Source: an uncultured Mycoplasmatota bacterium
GTDB lineage: Bacteria > Bacillota_I > Bacilli_A > RF39 > UBA660
Direction of reading: 5' to 3'
DNA: 51,228 nt
Assembly (NCBI GenBank): GCA_900549625.1
Contig: URPE01000005.1
Span: 1-51,228 of the forward strand
Shown here in pieces: positions 1 to 7,359 of the stretch. How positions within the stretch are numbered: the first letter of the stretch is position 1; the number at the start of each line of letters is the position of its first letter. The notes beneath the pieces are model-generated. The model had not been told where the DNA came from. It saw only the letters and a program-made list of their open reading frames with translations, and did no database searches. The translations under genes and the position numbers were made by a program.

Positions 1-119
1 ATGTTTTTATTAATTTAATTGTATTTAAGTTTTACAATAAAAATATACCAAATATCAACTACTTATTGATATTATTATAACATTTTTATAAATTTTATTA
101 AATACAATTCTATCTAGTT

Positions 120-653
120 TTAAAACTTTTGATTGTTAATACAATCCTTAATTCGTTTTAACAATCTAATTTTGATTCTTGATACTTTATATTGAGGAAT
201 ATTCAATATTTCTGATATTTCATTTTGCTTATATACTTTACTATCTATTCCATATAACATCTTTATTATTTTTCTTTCATTTTCATTAAGGTAGTTATCT
301 AGAATATAATGTAATTCTTGATTATTTTCATTAAATATAATTTCTTCTTCTATGTTAACATTTTCATCTCTAATAGTATCTTCCAATACTACATCATCAC
401 AAATTTCGACTTGTAATGAGTCATTGTAACTACCTTTATAAATAAATTTTAAAATTTCATTCTTTATACAAACAAAAGAAAATGTAGAAAATGTTATGTG
501 TTTATTTTCATCATAATTCTTTGAGGCATATATTAAACCTATTACTCCAACTTGATATAAATCATCATAATCAAAATCATTTCCAATTTTGATATTCATT
601 TTCTTTATTACAAAATGTACTAAATTCAAATTATTTAAAATCAATTCATTCAT
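120..653 (-). CDS. Sigma-70 family RNA polymerase sigma factor (small, two-domain)
   Basis: 177 aa. Residues about 1-70 look like sigma region 2 (DDLYQVGVIGLIYA followed by FSTFSFVCIKNEILKF, the core-binding and -10 recognition part). Residues about 115-172 look like region 4, with a helix-turn-helix around QNEISEILNIPQYKVSRIK. Region 3 is essentially missing, so it is shorter than housekeeping or sporulation sigma factors, although the region 2 wording is closest to the SigB/F/G group. The ATG is preceded by AAAGGTGGT. The leader carries a terminator-like hairpin directly upstream of that RBS. Neighbours are accessory genes, so it may control island genes; that is inference. No anti-sigma gene is visible. 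Confidence 0.85.
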   Translation of the reverse strand: MNELILNNLNLVHFVIKKMNIKIGNDFDYDDLYQVGVIGLIYASKNYDENKHITFSTFSFVCIKNEILKFIYKGSYNDSLQVEICDDVVLEDTIRDENVNIEEEIIFNENNQELHYILDNYLNENERKIIKMLYGIDSKVYKQNEISEILNIPQYKVSRIKIRLLKRIKDCINNQKF

Positions 654-674
654 ATTCTACACCACCTTTCAAAC

Positions 675-700
675 AAAAAAAAGAATGGATTTCTCCATTC
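675..700 (-). terminator. Terminator-like hairpin in the leader of the sigma gene (attenuator candidate)
   Basis: Read on the minus strand: GAATGGA, loop GAAA, TCCATTC, then eight T. The T run ends only a few bases before the Shine-Dalgarno of the sigma gene, leaving no room for a promoter in between. A transcript reading the sigma gene must pass this terminator. A minus-strand TATAAT lies at 733-738. Confidence 0.7.
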
Positions 701-812
701 AGTTTGCTTATATGCTATTTACTATATTTTTAATTATACTTGTATTATTTATATTAGTGTCGATATTTCACTAAAAATAAGTAGTCCAATAGAAAAATTA
801 GTTTTTTTTTGA

Positions 813-818
813 TATAAT
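813..818 (+). promoter_or_regulatory. Probable -10 element for the 878 gene
   Basis: TATAAT preceded by a long T run, about 60 bases before the start codon. No good -35 is visible at the right distance, so this is a tentative call. Confidence 0.4.
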
Positions 819-836
819 ATATTTGTATAGGTTATT

Positions 837-859
837 TCGATAAATAGTAATTTGTTGAA
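837..859 (+). repeat. Island intergenic element, copy 1 (right half)
   Basis: Contains AAATAGTAATTTGTT just upstream of the RBS of the next gene. The same core recurs near 1340, 2035, 4320 and 7405. Only the right half is present here. Confidence 0.5.
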
Positions 860-877
860 ATGATTGGAGGAATGGGT

Positions 878-1303
878 ATGAAAAACAAAAATGTATTATT
901 TGCAGTATTAGGTATAATTGTATTAGTAGTGTTAGTGATAGGAGTTTTTTATCATTTTAGAGATAGAAGGACTTATACACTCAATTTACCTCAACTTGAA
1001 AAATTAGAAAGTATTTCATTAAATCAAAATGAAAAAGATATTAGTATTAATGGCAGAGAAGAAATGAAAGATATACTATATATTTTAAATGGTACAAAAA
1101 GAGTTACTAAAAACGAAAGCATACAAGATGCACCTGTAAATATTGATGATGAAATAAAAGTTGATTTTCACTTTATAGAAGCTGGAGTATCTACAATATT
1201 CGTATATAAGAAAAACAATAGTTATTATATTGAACAACCATATAATGGTATATATCAAATAAGTGGAGATGAATACAATTCGATAGAGAAACTTGTTAGA
1301 TAA
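878..1303 (+). CDS. Membrane-anchored hypothetical protein (DUF5301-like)
   Basis: 141 aa from the ATG at 878, which has GGAGG seven bases upstream; the in-frame ATGs at 860 and 872 are too far from or too close to that RBS. Residues about 5-25 are one hydrophobic segment (VLFAVLGIIVLVVLVIGVF), so the protein is probably anchored in the membrane with a small extracytoplasmic domain of about 110 residues. That domain ends in a pattern (YYIEQPYNGIYQIS) that reminds me of DUF5301 proteins of Firmicutes; this match is from memory and weak. No function can be given. The intergenic repeat lies on both sides. Confidence 0.6.
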   Translation: MKNKNVLFAVLGIIVLVVLVIGVFYHFRDRRTYTLNLPQLEKLESISLNQNEKDISINGREEMKDILYILNGTKRVTKNESIQDAPVNIDDEIKVDFHFIEAGVSTIFVYKKNNSYYIEQPYNGIYQISGDEYNSIEKLVR

Positions 1304-1349
1304 ATTACAATTTATTGATTTGTTAGATAAATAATAATTTGTTAAATAG
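1294..1349 (+). repeat. Island intergenic element, copy 2 (two tandem units)
   Basis: Two directly repeated units of 21 bases starting TTGTTAGATAAAT, at 1294-1314 and 1320-1340 (26-base period), which differ at two positions. The first overlaps the 3' end of the preceding gene. The pair reads AAATTAC ... AATAATTT, a degenerate inverted repeat. Confidence 0.6.
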
Positions 1350-1364
1350 ATTGGAGATGTAATT

Positions 1365-2003
1365 ATGGCTTTTGATTACAAAAAAGAATATAAGGAATTC
1401 TATATGCCAAAGAATAAACCTAGTATAGTAGAAATTCCTAAAATGAATTATATAGCAGTTAGAGGATCTGGAAACCCTAACGAAGAAAACGGAGATTATA
1501 AAAATACAATTGGATTGTTATATGGTATTGCCTATACAATAAAAATGAGTTACAAAGGAACTCATAAAATAGATGGCTTTTTTGAATATGTTGTTCCACC
1601 ATTAGAAGGATTTTGGTGGCAGGATGGATTAAAAGGTAGCATTGATTATAATAATAAAAATACTATGCACTTTATATCTATTATTAGATTACCAGATTTT
1701 GTAACTAAAGATGATTTCGAGTGGGCTATTGAAGAAGCAACAAAAAAGAAGAAACAAGATTTTTCAAGAGTTGAGTTTTTAACTTATGATGAAGGTCTAT
1801 GTGTTCAATGTATGCACTTGGGTTCTTATGATGATGAGCCAGCAACAGTTAATTTAATGCACGAATATATGAAAGAAAATGGTTATGAATTAGATATAAC
1901 TGATGAGAGATACCATCACGAAATATATTTAAGTGATCCAAGAAAATGTGATGTTAATAAATTAAAAACAGTTATAAGACACCCTATTAAAAAAATAAAG
2001 TAA
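1365..2003 (+). CDS. GyrI-like small-molecule-binding domain protein
   Basis: 212 aa with the layout of stand-alone GyrI-like proteins (SOUL/GyrI fold): an N-terminal KPSIVEIPKMNYIAVRGSGNP strand region, a central aromatic stretch (PPLEGFWWQDG) and a C-terminal acidic and histidine-rich part (YHHEIYLSDPRK). Stand-alone members such as Listeria Lin2189 have been reported to hydrolyse cyclopropanoid toxins, and others bind hydrophobic drugs, so a protective role is plausible. Active-site residues were not mapped. There is no DNA-binding domain. RBS GGAG precedes the ATG. It sits in an accessory island with a drug-resistance gene, flanked by the repeat on both sides. Confidence 0.75.
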   Translation: MAFDYKKEYKEFYMPKNKPSIVEIPKMNYIAVRGSGNPNEENGDYKNTIGLLYGIAYTIKMSYKGTHKIDGFFEYVVPPLEGFWWQDGLKGSIDYNNKNTMHFISIIRLPDFVTKDDFEWAIEEATKKKKQDFSRVEFLTYDEGLCVQCMHLGSYDDEPATVNLMHEYMKENGYELDITDERYHHEIYLSDPRKCDVNKLKTVIRHPIKKIK

Positions 2004-2008
2004 AGTAT

Positions 2009-2043
2009 AAATTACAATTTAGTGATTGGTTAAATAGTAATTT
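2009..2043 (+). repeat. Island intergenic element, copy 3 (AAATTAC ... GTAATTT)
   Basis: Perfect 7-base inverted repeat, AAATTAC at 2009-2015 and GTAATTT at 2037-2043, enclosing TAAATA. It lies between the GyrI-like and XRE genes. Confidence 0.6.
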
Positions 2044-2062
2044 ATCTAAATGTTAAAATTCT

Positions 2063-2087
2063 TTGACAAAGTTCCAAAGTCCTTTGG
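2063..2087 (+). promoter_or_regulatory. TTGACA box and palindromic operator of the XRE gene
   Basis: TTGACA at 2063-2068, then the inverted repeat CCAAAG-TC-CTTTGG at 2074-2087. The palindrome lies just downstream of the -35 and could be the autoregulatory site of the XRE protein encoded 50 bases on. The -10 is not clear (TATAGT at 2096 is too far for this -35). Confidence 0.5.
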
Positions 2088-2139
2088 TAGACTTGTATAG
2101 TAACAATAATTTATAATTGATATTGAAGGGAGAAAAAAT

Positions 2140-2475
2140 ATGCTAGGAGAAAATATTTTAAAATTAAGAAAAAAATCAGGTCTTTCACAAGAACAATTAG
2201 GCGAAAAAGTTAATGTTACTAGACAAACCATTTCTAACTGGGAACTGAATGAAACCACTCCAAATCCAGAACAACTAAAGTTATTATCTAAAGCATTAAA
2301 TGTAAGTATAGATGAACTTTTAGATAATGATATTAAAGGTGTTATTGAAACAAAAGTGAATGAAATAGATATTAATATAGTCAAAAACAATAATTTATTA
2401 AAAATTCTATTTGTTATTATTATAGTGATAATAGCAATAACAATTGCTTTTGTTTTATCAAAATTTTTATTTTAA
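2140..2475 (+). CDS. XRE-family transcriptional regulator with C-terminal membrane segment
   Basis: 111 aa. Residues about 5-60 form a Cro/C1-type helix-turn-helix (LRKKSGLSQEQLGEKVNV, then TRQTISNWELNETTPNPEQL). A short linker leads to one hydrophobic helix at about 90-108 (LKILFVIIIVIIAITIAFVL). Membrane-tethered XRE regulators of this size are common in Firmicutes and usually control neighbouring genes. Start ATG has AAGGGAG upstream. The following zinc-finger gene begins 19 bases after its stop, so the two are probably co-transcribed. Target unknown; the palindrome at 2074-2087 is the obvious candidate operator. Confidence 0.85.
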   Translation: MLGENILKLRKKSGLSQEQLGEKVNVTRQTISNWELNETTPNPEQLKLLSKALNVSIDELLDNDIKGVIETKVNEIDINIVKNNNLLKILFVIIIVIIAITIAFVLSKFLF

Positions 2476-2494
2476 GTAGTAGGTGGTAGATATA

Positions 2495-2740
2495 ATGTTT
2501 AGATGTAGGAAATGTAAAGGATGGCTTAAAATTGGTAAAATTGATACGGAAATATCAAATCAAAATTGTAAAATTAAGGTTCAAAATATACCTGTAAAAG
2601 TTTGCCCTAAATGTGGTAAAATTTATATTTATGATATAGTTAAACAAAATGCTTTCAATTATGCTTTAGAGAAAGGCAGCACAAATATTGACTATGATGA
2701 ATATGAGGCAGAAGCATCTGCATCACAGTTAATATTGTAA
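2495..2740 (+). CDS. YgiT-type zinc finger protein
   Basis: 81 aa from the ATG at 2495, eight bases after AGGTGG; a GTG four codons earlier is less well placed. Two CxxC knuckles (CRKC near residue 4 and CPKCG near residue 38) with the VKVCPKCGKIY wording of YgiT/MqsA-type zinc fingers. In MqsRA systems the YgiT domain is the antitoxin N-terminus, followed by an HTH. Here no HTH follows in the same chain, but an XRE protein is encoded immediately upstream, so the two may work together. No toxin gene (MqsR or RelE-like) is visible nearby. Confidence 0.65.
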   Translation: MFRCRKCKGWLKIGKIDTEISNQNCKIKVQNIPVKVCPKCGKIYIYDIVKQNAFNYALEKGSTNIDYDEYEAEASASQLIL

Positions 2741-2747
2741 TTATAAC

Positions 2748-2774
2748 TTTCAATTTATTGATTTGTTAGATAAA
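2748..2774 (+). repeat. Island intergenic element, left half, next to the IS110 element
   Basis: TTATTGATTTGTTAGATAAA is identical over 20 bases to part of copy 2 (1312-1331). The right half (AAATAGTAATTT) is missing here and appears at 4317-4328, on the other side of the transposase. Confidence 0.5.
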
Positions 2775-2875
2775 CTTGCTAATATAAATCAATAGTTTTT
2801 TATAAATAATTTAAATTTTTTTGATTTGTAAAATTATTGCACGCCAAAAACCCCTTAATAAAGGTTAAAATTTTT

Positions 2876-4063
2876 TTAATTGTATAACTTAATTAACTTG
2901 GCATAATATTGCCTTAGAAACTTATTTAAAGCTGCTATTTTAGCGACTTTTTTCTTTTTGCCTTCAGATTCTTTCTTTAACATGTAATCATAGAATTCAT
3001 TGCCAATACTATAAAAAGATTTGATTGCTTTCATTACTTCATAACCAGTTTTTCTTAAATATTTATTACCACGTTTAGATATATGTCTATTTGTTGCTTC
3101 AAATTGTCCCGATTGATATGGTGGTGCGTCTATTCCTGCGTAAGCAATCAAACTACTAGAATCTTTAAATTTTCTAACATCCCCAATTTCAGCAATTAAA
3201 AGTGGTGCAAGTCTTGGACCAGCTCCTGGCATACTCCTTACAGTTTCATATTCTGGTAATGTATTGGCAATTTCTTGCATCTTTGATATAATTTCTTTAG
3301 TTGTTTCAATTGATTGAATTAAAGCAACTACACAATTATCTATAATTAATTGTGTATATTCAGAAGATGGACATGATGGAACTGATTGCCTTGCTAGTTC
3401 GTAAACTTTTTTGGCAAATGTAATACCAGCTCTTTTATGTCCTATTTTTTGTGCAATCTTATCAACTTCATTTATAAATGTTTCTAACTTTTTATTCTTG
3501 ATTGTTTCTAAAGAATATTTTTGAAATACTTTTAAACCTAGAATATAATTATTTTCATCTAATAATCCATAATATCCTGGGAATAACATGTCTGTTAAAT
3601 TAGAAAAATTTACTTTTTGTTGTACTTTAATACTATTAAAAGCAAAATATTGCCTTGATAAAAATCTTAAATTCTTATATTTACTATCTTCTATAATAGG
3701 CATCTTTAACTTGTACCAATTATCACAGGCATATTCAGCTAATTTTAATGAATCTTTTTTATCCGTCTTTGCCTTTCTTAATCCACGATCTAAATATTTC
3801 TTAATTCTAAAAGCATTTTCAGCAATTACACAATAACCTTTCTCAAGTAGATAAGACAATACTGGTAAATGATAAGTTCCTGTTTCTTCCATAATAATTT
3901 TTAAATCTTCTTTTAAATATTGATTTAATAATAAGTCTAAATTATCTAAATCATTTTGACTATGACTAAATTCAAAAGGTTCTTTAATTACTTCTCCTTC
4001 AATACTTAAAATAGCTATTGTACTTTTACCTTTTGAAATATCAATTCCAACTCCATATTTCAT
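2876..4063 (-). CDS. IS110 family transposase (DEDD recombinase)
   Basis: 395 aa, full length for the family. The N-terminal RuvC-like DEDD domain shows D8 (VGIDISKGKSTIAIL), an acidic pair at 59-60 (EETGTYH), and D101 and D104 (TDKKDSLKLAEYA). The C-terminal Transposase_20 domain starts at about residue 270 (VRSMPGAGPRLAPLLIAEIG) and contains the serine-bearing segment YQSGQFEATNRHISKRGN. These enzymes act with a non-coding bridge RNA from the element's own end. RBS GGAGG precedes the ATG. The reading frame is intact, so the element could be active. It is orientated against the surrounding genes. Confidence 0.95.
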   Translation of the reverse strand: MKYGVGIDISKGKSTIAILSIEGEVIKEPFEFSHSQNDLDNLDLLLNQYLKEDLKIIMEETGTYHLPVLSYLLEKGYCVIAENAFRIKKYLDRGLRKAKTDKKDSLKLAEYACDNWYKLKMPIIEDSKYKNLRFLSRQYFAFNSIKVQQKVNFSNLTDMLFPGYYGLLDENNYILGLKVFQKYSLETIKNKKLETFINEVDKIAQKIGHKRAGITFAKKVYELARQSVPSCPSSEYTQLIIDNCVVALIQSIETTKEIISKMQEIANTLPEYETVRSMPGAGPRLAPLLIAEIGDVRKFKDSSSLIAYAGIDAPPYQSGQFEATNRHISKRGNKYLRKTGYEVMKAIKSFYSIGNEFYDYMLKKESEGKKKKVAKIAALNKFLRQYYAKLIKLYN

Positions 4064-4260
4064 AACTTCCTCCTTCTAAAATAAATAATTTAATGATTGG
4101 ATCTAACTCTTCTACAAATTTTCATTTTGGTTCTTTATACGAGTAATAAACTCAACTTGCTTAATCGAATATTGAATGTAGAGGTTAGTTAACACTTTAT
4201 CGTGCGAGCATAAAAACTCCAATAGTAATACGTTAACCAATCCTCTTACATCATAGTAAA
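4064..4260 (-). ncRNA. Candidate bridge RNA region of the IS110 element
   Basis: About 200 non-coding bases upstream of the transposase start. An imperfect long inverted repeat pairs 4178-4193 (GTAGAGGTTAGTTAAC) with 4232-4249 (GTTAACCAATCCTCTTAC), leaving an unpaired loop of about 38 bases. In IS110-group elements the bridge RNA is encoded on this side of the transposase. Position and structure fit; boundaries and guide loops are not resolved. Confidence 0.5.
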
Positions 4261-4264
4261 AAAG

Positions 4265-4305
4265 CCTGTAATTATCAATCAAATACATGATATAATAATT
4301 ACAGG
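4265..4305 (+). repeat. Perfect 11-bp inverted repeat
   Basis: CCTGTAATTAT at 4265-4275 and ATAATTACAGG at 4295-4305, 19-base loop. It lies at the presumed right end of the IS110 element; it could be a protein site or a hairpin terminating transcripts entering the element. Confidence 0.5.
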
Positions 4306-4312
4306 TTTATAA

Positions 4313-4328
4313 TACCAAATAGTAATTT
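4313..4328 (+). repeat. Island intergenic element, right half, on the far side of IS110
   Basis: AAATAGTAATTT at 4317-4328, the same core as at 842-853 and 2032-2043. Complements the left half at 2748-2774. Confidence 0.5.
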
Positions 4329-4332
4329 ACCA

Positions 4333-4362
4333 AAAAGATTGTCAGTAATGACAGTCTTTTTT
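4333..4362 (+). terminator. Rho-independent terminator
   Basis: AGATTGTCA, loop GTAA, TGACAGTCT, followed by a T run and preceded by an A run, so it can work in both directions. It separates the IS110 element from the resistance operon. Confidence 0.75.
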
Positions 4363-4425
4363 GTACGACAGGCAGTTATACAAATAAATTAGTTCAGTGC
4401 AACTAATCTATTTTTTTATTATATA

Positions 4426-4462
4426 TTGACTTTTAACGATAACTACTATAAAATATAGTAGT
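4426..4462 (+). promoter_or_regulatory. Promoter of the VOC-PadR-tet operon with overlapping operator
   Basis: TTGACT (4426-4431), 17-base spacer, TAAAAT (4449-4454). A perfect inverted repeat, arms ACTACTATA (4442-4450) and TATAGTAGT (4454-4462) around AAA, covers the -10. TAGTAG half-sites recur at 4470-4476. PadR repressors bind such dyads at their own promoters, so this is the likely operator of the PadR protein. Confidence 0.7.
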
Positions 4463-4495
4463 GTAGTTTATAGTAGAAAGGAGGACATTAAATAT

Positions 4496-4846
4496 ATGAA
4501 AAATTATGACAATTATTTTCTTCCTGTAGATAATATGGAAGAAGCAAAAAGATACTATGAGGAAATATTGGGGTTAAAAAAGAAATTTGATTTCTCTGAT
4601 AAGGGAATGGTTGCTTATAATATTGGAAATGAAGAACCTGCAATAATTTTAAAAGACAAAAATAAATTTGAGAATTTAAAGCCTACAATATGGTTTGAAG
4701 TAGAAGATGTTGCAATCTTCTATAAAGAAATGTTGAATAATGATATAAAATTTTTGAGTGAGCCTTTTAAAATTGGAACTGGTAATGCAGTCGAGTTTGA
4801 AGATCCATTTGGAAATAGACTTGGCGTTACAGATTATATTAAGTAA
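4496..4846 (+). CDS. VOC superfamily protein (glyoxalase/bleomycin-resistance fold)
   Basis: 116 aa, the size of a single VOC subunit with two beta-alpha-beta-beta-beta modules. Typical wording: VDNMEEAKRYYEEILGLKK near the N-terminus, IWFEVEDVAIFYKEM in the middle and the C-terminal FEDPFGNRLGVTDY. Members include glyoxalases, fosfomycin and bleomycin resistance proteins and dioxygenases; the metal ligands are not clear enough to choose one. AAAGGAGG precedes the start. It is the first gene of an operon with PadR and tet, 12 bases before PadR, so a drug-sequestering or detoxifying role is plausible but unproven. Confidence 0.8.
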   Translation: MKNYDNYFLPVDNMEEAKRYYEEILGLKKKFDFSDKGMVAYNIGNEEPAIILKDKNKFENLKPTIWFEVEDVAIFYKEMLNNDIKFLSEPFKIGTGNAVEFEDPFGNRLGVTDYIK

Positions 4847-4858
4847 GGAGTAGAGATT

Positions 4859-5386
4859 ATGTCAAATATAGATTTGGTATTATTAGGACTTATTAAACAA
4901 AAATCACAAAGTGCTTATGATATTAAAAAAAATATAGAATATCGTAATATACCAAGATGGGTAAAAATTAGTGAACAGTCTATTTATAAGAAAGTATTAC
5001 AATTAGAATCAAAAGAATATATTGTTAGCCATAAAGAGAAAGAGGGAAATATGCCAGATAAAGCAATATATACTATTACTAACAAAGGTAATGATTATTT
5101 TAATAAACTTATGAATGATATTTCAAATTCTGATGTTAGTCTATATTTGGATTTTAATGTTATTATCACGAATTTAGATTTAGTAGATGATGAACAAAAA
5201 CAGATTCTTGTTTCTAATATAAAATCAAAGATATTAGAATTAAAAGAATTACTAAATGAAAGACGTTCTCATAGACAACATATTCCTAATGTTGGAAAAC
5301 AAATGTTCAAACAACAATTAGCATTAGTAGAAACATTAGAAAAGTGGATAATTGATTTTGAGAATAGTTTAAAAGAACAAAATTAG
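4859..5386 (+). CDS. PadR family transcriptional regulator
   Basis: 175 aa. N-terminal winged helix (LVLLGLIKQKSQSAYDIKKN, then SIYKKVLQLESKEYIVSHKE) typical of PadR, where the wing ends in YTITNKG (residues about 70-80). The C-terminal half (about 90-175) is the helical dimerisation domain of the Vir-type subfamily. AAGGAG lies eight bases before the ATG. PadR proteins usually repress their own operon and are released by a ligand; the dyad at 4442-4462 fits. It is unusual for a tet(M/O)-type gene to be downstream of a PadR repressor, because those genes are normally controlled by transcriptional attenuation. Confidence 0.85.
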   Translation: MSNIDLVLLGLIKQKSQSAYDIKKNIEYRNIPRWVKISEQSIYKKVLQLESKEYIVSHKEKEGNMPDKAIYTITNKGNDYFNKLMNDISNSDVSLYLDFNVIITNLDLVDDEQKQILVSNIKSKILELKELLNERRSHRQHIPNVGKQMFKQQLALVETLEKWIIDFENSLKEQN

Positions 5387-5435
5387 CAAATATTGATTTT
5401 AAGTTAAAAGATAAATTTGTAGGGAGGGAAATTTC

Positions 5436-7358
5436 ATGAAAATAATCAACATTGGTATTCTTGCTCATGTAGATGCAGGAAAGACGACCTTAACGGAAAG
5501 TCTGCTTTATACAAGTGGAGCAATTTTAGAATTAGGCAGTGTAGATAAGGGAACAACAAGGACAGATACTATGTTTTTAGAACGTCAGCGTGGAATCACA
5601 ATTCAGGCAGCAGTTACTTCTTTTAATTGGAATGACTACAAAATCAATATTGTAGATACTCCTGGACATACAGATTTTATAACAGAAGTGTATCGTTCCT
5701 TATCTGTTCTTGATGGAGCAATTTTAGTAATTTCTGCTAAAGATGGTGTACAAGCACAAACCCGAATACTATTCCATGCACTTCAAAAAATGAATATACC
5801 AACAATTATTTTTATAAATAAAATAGATCAGGATGGAATTAACTTAAATAATATTTATCAAAATATCAAAGAAAAACTTTCAAATGATATTATTGTTATG
5901 CAAAATGTAACATTAACTCCAGAAATATCAATTAAAAATATCATTGATTTAGATGATTGGGATCCTGTAATTTCCAAAAATGATAAACTTTTAGAAAAAT
6001 ATATTGTAGGAGAAAAATTGACTATACAAGAATTAATGTATGAAGAATATAGGTGTGTTAAAAAAGGTTCGTTGTTTCCTATATACCATGGAAGTGCTAG
6101 AAATAATATAGGGACTCAACAACTTATCGAAGCTATTTCAAATCTTTTTTGTTCTGAAATGAATGAGAATGATTCAGAACTATGTGGAAGAGTTTTTAAA
6201 ATTGAATATACAGACCATAAGCAAAGATTAGTTTATTTGCGTCTTTACAGTGGAACATTACACTTACGAGATACAATTATGTTGCCAGAAAAAAAGAAAA
6301 TGAAACTTACAGAAATATATATTCCTTCAAATGGGGAAATGATACAGACAAAAATAGTTTGTTCTGGAGATATTTTTATTATACCTAACAATACATTAAG
6401 ATTGAACGATATTATAGGAAATGAAAAGATTTTGCCATGCAATGTATGGAATGACAAGACTGTACCAATACTACGAACAAGAATTGAACCGATAAAAATA
6501 GAAGAGAGAGAAAAATTATTGGATGCTCTTACAGAAATTGCAGATACTGATCCTCTTTTACGTTATTATGTTGATACGATAACACATGAAATCATCATTT
6601 CTTTTTTAGGAACAGTGCAGTTAGAAGTTATCTGTTCTCTGTTGATTGAAAAATATCACATAAACATAAGAATCGAAGATCCAACCGTAATTTATTTGGA
6701 AAAGCCATTACAAAAGGCAGATTATACTATTCATATTGAAGTACCACCAAATCCATTTTGGGCATCAATTGGATTATCAATAACTCCACTTCCAATTGGC
6801 ACTGGAATACAGTACGAAAGCAAAGTTTCACTCGGTTATTTAAATCAAAGTTTTCAAAATGCAGTAAGAGAAGGTATTAATTATGGACTGGAGCAAGGAT
6901 TGTATGGTTGGAAAGTGACAGATTGTAAAATATGTTTTGAATATGGTGTTTATTATAGCCCTGTTAGTACTCCCTCGGATTTTCGCTTTCTTGCCCCAAT
7001 TGTACTTGAACAAACATTGAAAAAAGCGGGAACGCAATTATTAGAGCCATATCTTTCGTTTATACTTTTTACACCAGAGGGATACTTTTCTCGTGCATAT
7101 AAAGATGCACAAAAACATTGTGCAATAATTGAAACAAGTCAATCAAAAAATGATGAAGTTATTTTTACAGGACATATTCCTGTACGTTGTATTAATGAAT
7201 ATCGTAATACTTTAACTCTATATACAAATGGGCAAGCAGTTTTTTTGACAGAATTAAAAGATTATCAAATTGCTACTTGTGAACCAGTTATTCAATCACG
7301 CAGACCAAATAATCGAATAGATAAAGTACGCCATATGTTTAATAAAAAAGAAAATTAA
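5436..7358 (+). CDS. tet(44): Tetracycline resistance ribosomal protection protein, tet(44)/tet(O)-like
   Basis: 640 aa, the usual family length. An EF-G-like GTPase that dislodges tetracycline from the 30S subunit. G1 AHVDAGKTT at 10-18, G3 DTPGH at 74-78 and G4 NKID at 128-131 are intact, as is the C-terminal domain with VPPNPFWASIGLS and the closing SRRPNNRIDKVRHMFNK. It is clearly in the Tet(M)/(O)/(W) group; wording and AT-rich codon use are closest in my memory to tet(44) of Campylobacter and Clostridioides, but the class needs an alignment. GGGAGG precedes the ATG. It sits 50 bases after padR with no own leader-peptide attenuator visible, so it is probably expressed from the PadR-controlled promoter. 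Likely horizontally acquired. Confidence 0.93.
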   Translation: MKIINIGILAHVDAGKTTLTESLLYTSGAILELGSVDKGTTRTDTMFLERQRGITIQAAVTSFNWNDYKINIVDTPGHTDFITEVYRSLSVLDGAILVISAKDGVQAQTRILFHALQKMNIPTIIFINKIDQDGINLNNIYQNIKEKLSNDIIVMQNVTLTPEISIKNIIDLDDWDPVISKNDKLLEKYIVGEKLTIQELMYEEYRCVKKGSLFPIYHGSARNNIGTQQLIEAISNLFCSEMNENDSELCGRVFKIEYTDHKQRLVYLRLYSGTLHLRDTIMLPEKKKMKLTEIYIPSNGEMIQTKIVCSGDIFIIPNNTLRLNDIIGNEKILPCNVWNDKTVPILRTRIEPIKIEEREKLLDALTEIADTDPLLRYYVDTITHEIIISFLGTVQLEVICSLLIEKYHINIRIEDPTVIYLEKPLQKADYTIHIEVPPNPFWASIGLSITPLPIGTGIQYESKVSLGYLNQSFQNAVREGINYGLEQGLYGWKVTDCKICFEYGVYYSPVSTPSDFRFLAPIVLEQTLKKAGTQLLEPYLSFILFTPEGYFSRAYKDAQKHCAIIETSQSKNDEVIFTGHIPVRCINEYRNTLTLYTNGQAVFLTELKDYQIATCEPVIQSRRPNNRIDKVRHMFNKKEN

Positions 7359-7359
7359 G

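Larger units (their letters stand above)
2787..4310 (-). mobile_element. IS110-family insertion sequence (ends approximate)
   Basis: Transposase on the minus strand plus a non-coding upstream stretch of about 250 bases. No terminal inverted repeats were found, as expected for the IS110 group. The ends are estimated from the two halves of the island repeat at 2748-2774 and 4317-4328, which join into a near-complete copy if the element is removed. Exact ends need comparison with an empty site. Confidence 0.6.

Noticed and set aside
1..119. Gene fragment at the left edge
   Set aside because: AT-rich, no open frame with an RBS; nothing supportable.
685..774. 29-aa hydrophobic ORF on the plus strand
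   Set aside because: No Shine-Dalgarno; the ATG lies inside the terminator hairpin of the sigma leader, and T-rich DNA gives hydrophobic codons by chance.
837..2774. True integron attC sites
   Set aside because: GTTRRRY-like words occur (GTTAGAT, GTTAAAT), but no matching RYYYAAC partner or integrase was found; kept only as an unexplained shared border element.
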